A DNA stretch of 10,018 nt from JBIOYL01 sp044870185 (GTDB lineage Bacteria > Actinomycetota > CALGFH01). Shown in pieces: positions 6,296 through 10,018 of this stretch; within the stretch, counting starts at the first letter, position 1, and the number at the start of each line of letters is the position of its first letter. Position numbers and translations under genes: made by a program. Under the pieces are notes generated by a model. It was given only the letters and a program-made list of their open reading frames with translations, was not told where the DNA came from and ran no database searches. The stretch spans positions 1 to 10,018 of the forward strand of contig JBIOYL010000122.1 of assembly GCA_044870185.1 (NCBI GenBank), given 5' to 3'.

Positions 6296-6451
6296 GACGC
6301 CTGCCGCCAGGCGTCCATCGGCGGTCTCGACCGAGCCGGGGACCCGTGGCAGCCGTCACCGCGGCGGGCGATGGTGACTCCTCCCCCTGCCTTCGGAGGG
6401 GGCTTCTCGCCGAAGCGAAGGCCAAGCCCTGACCTACAACCCGAAGGCTGC
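6296..6451 (+). promoter_or_regulatory. Structured 5' leader of sulP, possible cis-regulatory RNA
   Basis: The 278 bases between the terminator and sulP hold no convincing gene but a dense set of stems. A perfect eight-base-pair hairpin with a CCGC loop lies at 6296-6315. Then GCAGCC (6349-6354) pairs with GGCTGC (6446-6451) and closes a junction enclosing GTCACC/GGTGAC (6355-6360 with 6373-6378), CCCCCT/AGGGGG with an inner C(TTCG)G (6383-6402), and a weaker CTTC/GAAG hairpin (6403-6415). This is the layout of a riboswitch-like multibranch RNA, but GC-rich DNA forms stems easily by chance. Short strings such as GGGGACCC and GGTGACTCC recall the ydaO (c-di-AMP) class, whose conserved 3' block I cannot find, so no class is assigned. 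Confidence 0.35.
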
Positions 6452-6505
6452 GCGATGAGCGTAGCATGCGTCCCCGACAACGATCCTGCCCCAGCGCCGA
6501 TTCCT

Positions 6506-6525
6506 CTGCCGCCTGACCGCGGCAG
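6506..6525 (+). promoter_or_regulatory. Hairpin just upstream of the sulP start
   Basis: CTGCCGC (6506-6512) and GCGGCAG (6519-6525) form a perfect seven-base-pair stem with a six-base loop, ending 18 bases before the ATG at 6544. No Shine-Dalgarno sequence is visible between it and the ATG. It could act as an expression platform or simply leave the start region accessible. Confidence 0.4.
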
Positions 6526-6543
6526 TCCTCTCGCCGCATCCCC

Positions 6544-8277
6544 ATGGCGACGCCGCGACCACAGCGCCAGCGGGCCGGGCTCCTGCCTGGTCTCGCGCTC
6601 CTGCGCGCCTACCAGCGGCCCTGGCTGCGCGGCGATGTGCTGGCCGGCGTCACCGTGGCGGCCTATCTGATCCCCCAGGTGATGGCCTACGCCGGCCTGG
6701 CCGGCCTGCAGCCCGTCGTCGGGCTGTGGGCGGCCCTGCCATCCCTGGCGATCTATGCGCTGCTCGGCTCGGCTCGGCAGCTGTCGGTGGGACCGGAGTC
6801 CACGACCGCCCTCATGACGGCGGCCGCGGTCGGACCGCTCGCAGCCGGTGACCCCGCACGCTACGCCGCCCTTGCGGCCGCGCTCGCCGTCGTCGTCGGG
6901 CTGTTGTGCCTGCTCGCATGGGCGTCGCGGCTCGGCTTCCTGGCCGACCTGCTGTCGAAGCCGATCCTGGTCGGCTATCTGGCCGGGGTGGCCGTGATCA
7001 TGATCGTCGGGCAGCTGGAGAAGGTCACCGGGATCCCGGTCGAAGGGGGAACCATCGTCGGCGAGCTCGCCTCGTTCGTCCGCGGTATGCGCAACGTGCA
7101 GGCCGGCACGCTGCTGTTCGCCGCCGTGACCCTTGCCTTCATCCTCGTGGTCCGGTCCCGGTTCCGCACGGCGCCGGGTCCGCTGCTCGCCGTGCTGGCG
7201 GGCATCGCGGTGGTGACCGCCTTCGACCTGGACCGCCACGGCGTCGCGGTGGTCGGGGAGATCCCCGCCGGTCTGCCGCACCCGGCCATGCCCGACCTTG
7301 ACGACCTCCAGCGGCTGCTGCTGCCGGCGGTCGGCGTCCTGGTGGTCGGCTACAACGACAACGTGCTGACCGCGCGGGCGTTCGCCGCGCGCGGCGACTA
7401 CGAGGTGAACGCCAACCAGGAGTTCCTCGCGCTCGGTGCGTCGAACCTCGGCACCGGGATGTTCCAAGGCTTCCCGGTGAGCAGCAGCGGCAGCCGCACG
7501 GCCATCGGCAACGCGACCGGCAGCCGGACGCAGCTGTTCTCGCTGGTCGCCCTCGCCTGTGTGCTCGCGGTCCTGCTGTTCCTCCGCCCGCTGCTCGCCG
7601 CGATCCCCAAGGCCGTGCTCGGGGCGATCGTCGTGTACGCGGCCATCCTGCTGATCGACCTCCCAGGGTTCCGGCGGCTCGCGGCGTTCCGTCGCAGCGA
7701 GCTGGTGCTCGCGCTTGCCGCGCTCGCCGGCGTGCTCGTGTTCAACATCCTGTACGGCGTGCTGCTGGCGGTCGGCCTGTCGGTTGCGGACATGCTGCGA
7801 CGGGTGGCCCGCCCACATGACGGCATCCTCGGCCTGGTTCCCGGACTGGCCGGCATGCACGACGTCGACGACTACCCGCAGGCGAAGACGATCCCCGGGC
7901 TGGTCGTGTACCGCTACGACTCGCCGCTGTTCTTCGCGAACGCGGAGGATTTCAAGCGCCGGGCGCTCGCCGCCGCCGATGACCATCCCGGGCCGGTCGA
8001 CTGGTTCCTGCTCAACGTCGAGGCCAACGTCGAGGTCGACATCACCGGGCTGGAGGCCGTCGAAGCCGTGTGCGTCGAGCTCGAGCGCCGGGGGACGGTC
8101 TTGGCGCTGGCCCGCGTCAAGCAGGACCTGCTCAAGGAGCTGAAGGCGTTCGGGCTGGTCGACAGGATCGGGATGGAACGCATCTTCCCCACCCTCCCGA
8201 CGGCGGTGGAGGCCTACGAGCAGTGGTGCCGGGCCAACCGACGGCGAGGGGGACCGCCCGGCGCCGTGGACGGATAG
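6544..8277 (+). CDS. SulP-family anion transporter with STAS domain
   Basis: SulP proteins are inner-membrane carriers for sulfate, bicarbonate or related anions; the substrate cannot be told from this sequence. The 577-residue product has the usual plan: a membrane domain of many helices from about 30 to 415, then a cytosolic STAS domain (about 448-562). Family landmarks are LAGVTVAAYLIPQVMAYAGL (33-52), the SulP signature around LLGSARQLSVGPESTTALM (73-91), and NQEFLALGASNLGTGMFQGF (291-310) followed by SGSRTAIGN (315-323). The STAS domain shows VVYRYDSPLFFANAEDF (454-470) and VDITGLEAV (498-506), with Thr501 where regulated STAS domains carry a Ser/Thr. An in-frame stop at 6514 prevents a longer form, so ATG 6544 is the earliest start; it lacks a visible ribosome site. 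Single gene, insulated upstream by a terminator and converging on the kinase gene. Confidence 0.95.
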   Translation: MATPRPQRQRAGLLPGLALLRAYQRPWLRGDVLAGVTVAAYLIPQVMAYAGLAGLQPVVGLWAALPSLAIYALLGSARQLSVGPESTTALMTAAAVGPLAAGDPARYAALAAALAVVVGLLCLLAWASRLGFLADLLSKPILVGYLAGVAVIMIVGQLEKVTGIPVEGGTIVGELASFVRGMRNVQAGTLLFAAVTLAFILVVRSRFRTAPGPLLAVLAGIAVVTAFDLDRHGVAVVGEIPAGLPHPAMPDLDDLQRLLLPAVGVLVVGYNDNVLTARAFAARGDYEVNANQEFLALGASNLGTGMFQGFPVSSSGSRTAIGNATGSRTQLFSLVALACVLAVLLFLRPLLAAIPKAVLGAIVVYAAILLIDLPGFRRLAAFRRSELVLALAALAGVLVFNILYGVLLAVGLSVADMLRRVARPHDGILGLVPGLAGMHDVDDYPQAKTIPGLVVYRYDSPLFFANAEDFKRRALAAADDHPGPVDWFLLNVEANVEVDITGLEAVEAVCVELERRGTVLALARVKQDLLKELKAFGLVDRIGMERIFPTLPTAVEAYEQWCRANRRRGGPPGAVDG

Positions 8278-8341
8278 GGTGCGGACGCGTTGCGCCTGCT
8301 GCCGGGCGCCGTCGGGTGCGGCCATGGCGGCTCGCGACGTC

Positions 8342-9700
8342 CTAGGGCGAAGTGGCCGGGCGGCCGGCGATCAGCCGGAACAGGTTCCCGACCGTGGAGG
8401 TCGTCAGTGCGACCGCCGCCTGGGCGGGGGCGAACCCTGGCGCGTGCTTGGGGATGCGCACCCGCAGCGCCCCGGGCAGCGACTCGAACACCAGCGGCGG
8501 ATCCATCAGCAGCGCCTCGCCGTCGATGCCGATCTCCACCGGAGCGTCGGAGTCGACCACGAAGCGCGGCGTGGTCCACTCCAGCCAGCCGTGGAAGCTG
8601 CGGATCCTACCGGCGGCCTCCAGGCGCACGAACGTGGCGGCGTCCCTGGCGTTGGCGATCCGGGCGGTGACCACGCCCAGGGTGCCGGTGTCGAGCCGCT
8701 CGCGGGTGCCCCGGCCGCCCAGGTGGTCGAGCTGGTAGGGGCCGTTGGAGACCAGGCCCAGGTGGGCGGTGGCGTACTGGGTGCCGTCGGGGCCGGTGAA
8801 GCGCAGGTCGAACGGCGCGGCGTCGGGCCCGAGCATGCCCGGCAGCAGGTCCGCGGCGGTCTTCAGCTTGGCGTCGCGGTAGCCCTTGGACTGCACGATC
8901 TTGGCGTACAGGCCCATCGAGGCGTTGTTGACGAACACGCGGCCGTTCACCCGTGCCAGGTCGATCGGGCGTTCGATGCCGTCGACGAACGCGTCGAGCG
9001 CGCCGACCACGTCGTCGCGGTCCAAGCCGAGGTCCAACGCGAAGTGGTTGCGGGTGCCGGCGGGCACGCACACGTGGGGGACGCCGTGGGCCATGGCGAC
9101 GGTGGCCACCAGCGCCTGCGAGCCGTCCCCGCCGGCCATGCCGAGCACGTCGGCGCCGCGGGCGATGGCGTCCTCGGCGAGCTGGCGCAGGTCGTCGCCA
9201 GGGCCGAGCACGACCGGCTCGATGCCGCGTGTGCGGCACTGGTCGACGAGCTCGAACCGCTCGGCCTTGCCACCGCCGGACTTGGGGTTCATCAGCAGGA
9301 CGGGGTGGTGCGGGCGCGGGGTAGGCGTGCCAGTGACGGGCCGTGCCCGCAGGGTGCGCGGGTCGCGGGCCAGGGCGTAGCGGGCGGCCCCGCCAGAGAC
9401 CACCACGAGCGCGATCGCCACGAGCAGCGGGACGCCCCGGTGGTCGGCGGTCAGGGTGAGCACGAGCACGGCCGCCAGGCCCGCCACGGCGAGCGCCGCG
9501 CCGACGACCCGGAGGACCCCGCGACGCGACAGCGCGTACCACAGGCCGACCACGGCCACGTCGATCGCGACGACGGCGGCGAGCAACCGCCAGACGTTGC
9601 CGACGATGCCGAACAGCAACGCCACCATCGCGCCAGCCAGGCACACCACCGCCAGGGTCGCAGCCAGACGGCGTCCAGGTGCCGTGTCCGTTGCGCTCAT
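8342..9700 (-). CDS. Membrane-anchored diacylglycerol/lipid kinase family protein
   Basis: This 452-residue protein joins about four N-terminal membrane helices (roughly 12-36, 38-57, 62-84, 89-110) to a DAGK/LCB5-type lipid kinase. The kinase begins with VLLMNPKSGGGKAERFEL (134-151), followed by LGMAGGDGSQALVA (186-199), the ATP-binding motif with Ser194 in place of the more usual Thr, and PAGTRNHFALDLGLD (213-227). FVNNASMGLYA (256-266) and DGEAL (393-397) are from the C-terminal beta domain and are also typical. Such enzymes phosphorylate diacylglycerol or related lipids; the true substrate is unknown. The ATG at 9700 has GAGGGGGG four bases upstream and starts 13 bases after the stop of the MFS gene, so the two are probably one transcript. 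The frame stays open upstream of 9700, but that part is a shadow of the MFS gene. The stop faces sulP across 64 bases with no clear terminator. Confidence 0.9.
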   Translation of the reverse strand: MSATDTAPGRRLAATLAVVCLAGAMVALLFGIVGNVWRLLAAVVAIDVAVVGLWYALSRRGVLRVVGAALAVAGLAAVLVLTLTADHRGVPLLVAIALVVVSGGAARYALARDPRTLRARPVTGTPTPRPHHPVLLMNPKSGGGKAERFELVDQCRTRGIEPVVLGPGDDLRQLAEDAIARGADVLGMAGGDGSQALVATVAMAHGVPHVCVPAGTRNHFALDLGLDRDDVVGALDAFVDGIERPIDLARVNGRVFVNNASMGLYAKIVQSKGYRDAKLKTAADLLPGMLGPDAAPFDLRFTGPDGTQYATAHLGLVSNGPYQLDHLGGRGTRERLDTGTLGVVTARIANARDAATFVRLEAAGRIRSFHGWLEWTTPRFVVDSDAPVEIGIDGEALLMDPPLVFESLPGALRVRIPKHAPGFAPAQAAVALTTSTVGNLFRLIAGRPATSP

Positions 9701-9713
9701 GCGACCCCCCTCG

Positions 9714-10018
9714 TCACGGCCTGCGCCCGCGCCGGCCCGTTCTGCCACCCGGCCGCGTCGCCGGCCTGGAGGGTTGGACGCCTCGACCGCCGGCGTGGCC
9801 GCTGCCCCCGCCCGGACGCTCCCTGGGGGCCGATCCCGGCTGCTCGGTTGGGATGCGCCGCGCGGCGAACAGCGCGAGCAGCCCGATGCCGGCGAGCACC
9901 ACGAGCGCGGCGCGAAGCCCGTCGAGCCGTGCCTCCTGGTTGACGTCGAGGATCGCCTTCGAGGTCTGCTCGCTTGCACCTGCCTGGTCGAGCGCCGCTT
10001 GGAGGTCCGCGTCCGAGA
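9714..10018 (-). CDS. MFS transporter (DHA2/EmrB-like), C-terminal end
   Basis: Only the last 101 codons are inside the window; the 5' part lies beyond 10018. The visible protein begins with a soluble stretch, SDADLQAALDQAGASEQTSK, then a final hydrophobic helix LRAALVVLAGIGLLALFAAR followed by RRIPTEQP and a Gly/Arg/Pro-rich tail of about 45 residues. The pattern of an amphipathic loop ending ..NQEARLDGLRAAL.. before the last helix is what I know from the C-termini of 14-helix drug:H+ antiporters of actinobacteria. Substrate is unknown. The long basic, low-complexity tail is unusual but in frame with the helix. A GTG at 9902 could look like a start, yet the reading frame runs on upstream into clear family sequence, so this is a 5'-truncated gene and not a small one. 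It probably shares a transcript with the kinase gene. Confidence 0.75.
   Translation of the reverse strand, partial: SDADLQAALDQAGASEQTSKAILDVNQEARLDGLRAALVVLAGIGLLALFAARRIPTEQPGSAPRERPGGGSGHAGGRGVQPSRPATRPGGRTGRRGRRP

Noticed and set aside
6296..6451. Firm assignment of the sulP leader as a c-di-AMP (ydaO) or fluoride riboswitch.
   Set aside because: Only short conserved strings match; the invariant 3' block of ydaO and the fluoride-class pseudoknot cannot be seen, so no class is claimed.
6202..8325. A 707-codon open frame on the minus strand, opposite sulP.
   Set aside because: Its protein is a Gln/His/Arg/Asp-rich string with no domain, and it mirrors the sulP codon pattern; such long antisense frames are common in very GC-rich coding DNA.
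8279..9943. A 554-codon open frame on the plus strand, opposite the kinase gene.
   Set aside because: Composition is Gly/Arg/His/Val-rich without motifs, while the opposite strand encodes clear DAGK motifs.
9701..9979. An N-terminal extension of the kinase by 93 codons.
   Set aside because: The stretch overlaps the MFS C-terminus in another frame, and the ATG at 9700 has an excellent ribosome site.
1..10018. Search for CRISPR arrays, insertion sequences, tRNA or rRNA genes and attachment sites.
   Set aside because: No spaced direct repeats, transposase motifs, tRNA-like cloverleaf with CCA-side features or rRNA sequence was recognised.

Overview
The window is very GC-rich (with GTG starts, strong G-rich ribosome-binding sites and tightly packed genes) and encodes gene families typical of Actinomycetota: an actinobacterial-type myo-inositol operon, a HutC-type GntR regulator, a secreted lipoprotein with an AMIN-like domain, a SulP transporter, and a membrane-anchored diacylglycerol-kinase-family protein. 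I can support 'actinobacterium'; I cannot support a genus.

Positions 1-4048 (minus strand) are a myo-inositol catabolic operon. In transcription order it holds a small leader ORF (46 codons), iolE (inosose dehydratase), iolC (5-dehydro-2-deoxygluconokinase), a Cgl0159-like TIM-barrel aldolase in the IolJ position, iolB (5-deoxyglucuronate isomerase) and the first 91 codons of iolD, which runs out of the window at position 1. The genes overlap by 1, 4 and 8 bases, or lie 17 bases apart, or overlap by 4, so the whole string looks co-transcribed and translationally coupled. Together they take 2-keto-myo-inositol to dihydroxyacetone phosphate and malonate semialdehyde. The first step (IolG), the last step (IolA) and an inositol transporter are not in the window.

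Positions 4049-4224 are a divergent regulatory region, clearly more AT-rich than its surroundings. It carries a good promoter for the inositol operon and nested palindromes that are the likely operator of the divergent GntR/UTRA regulator (4225-4971, plus strand).

Positions 4972-6265 hold a GC hairpin behind gntR, a lipoprotein gene (5200-6180) and a perfect 14-bp-stem terminator. Positions 6266-6543 form a hairpin-rich leader with no protein-coding potential I trust, in front of a SulP-family anion transporter with a C-terminal STAS domain (6544-8277). That start codon has no visible Shine-Dalgarno sequence.

Positions 8342-10018 (minus strand) hold the C-terminal tail of an MFS drug-efflux-type transporter and, 13 bases downstream, a four-helix membrane protein fused to a diacylglycerol kinase catalytic domain. 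The latter converges on sulP.

The most unusual item is the leader ORF ahead of iolE. It is almost entirely four 24-base tandem repeats encoding an octapeptide (consensus xxxAPAER), it has its own strong ribosome-binding site, and its stop codon overlaps the iolE start (TGATG).
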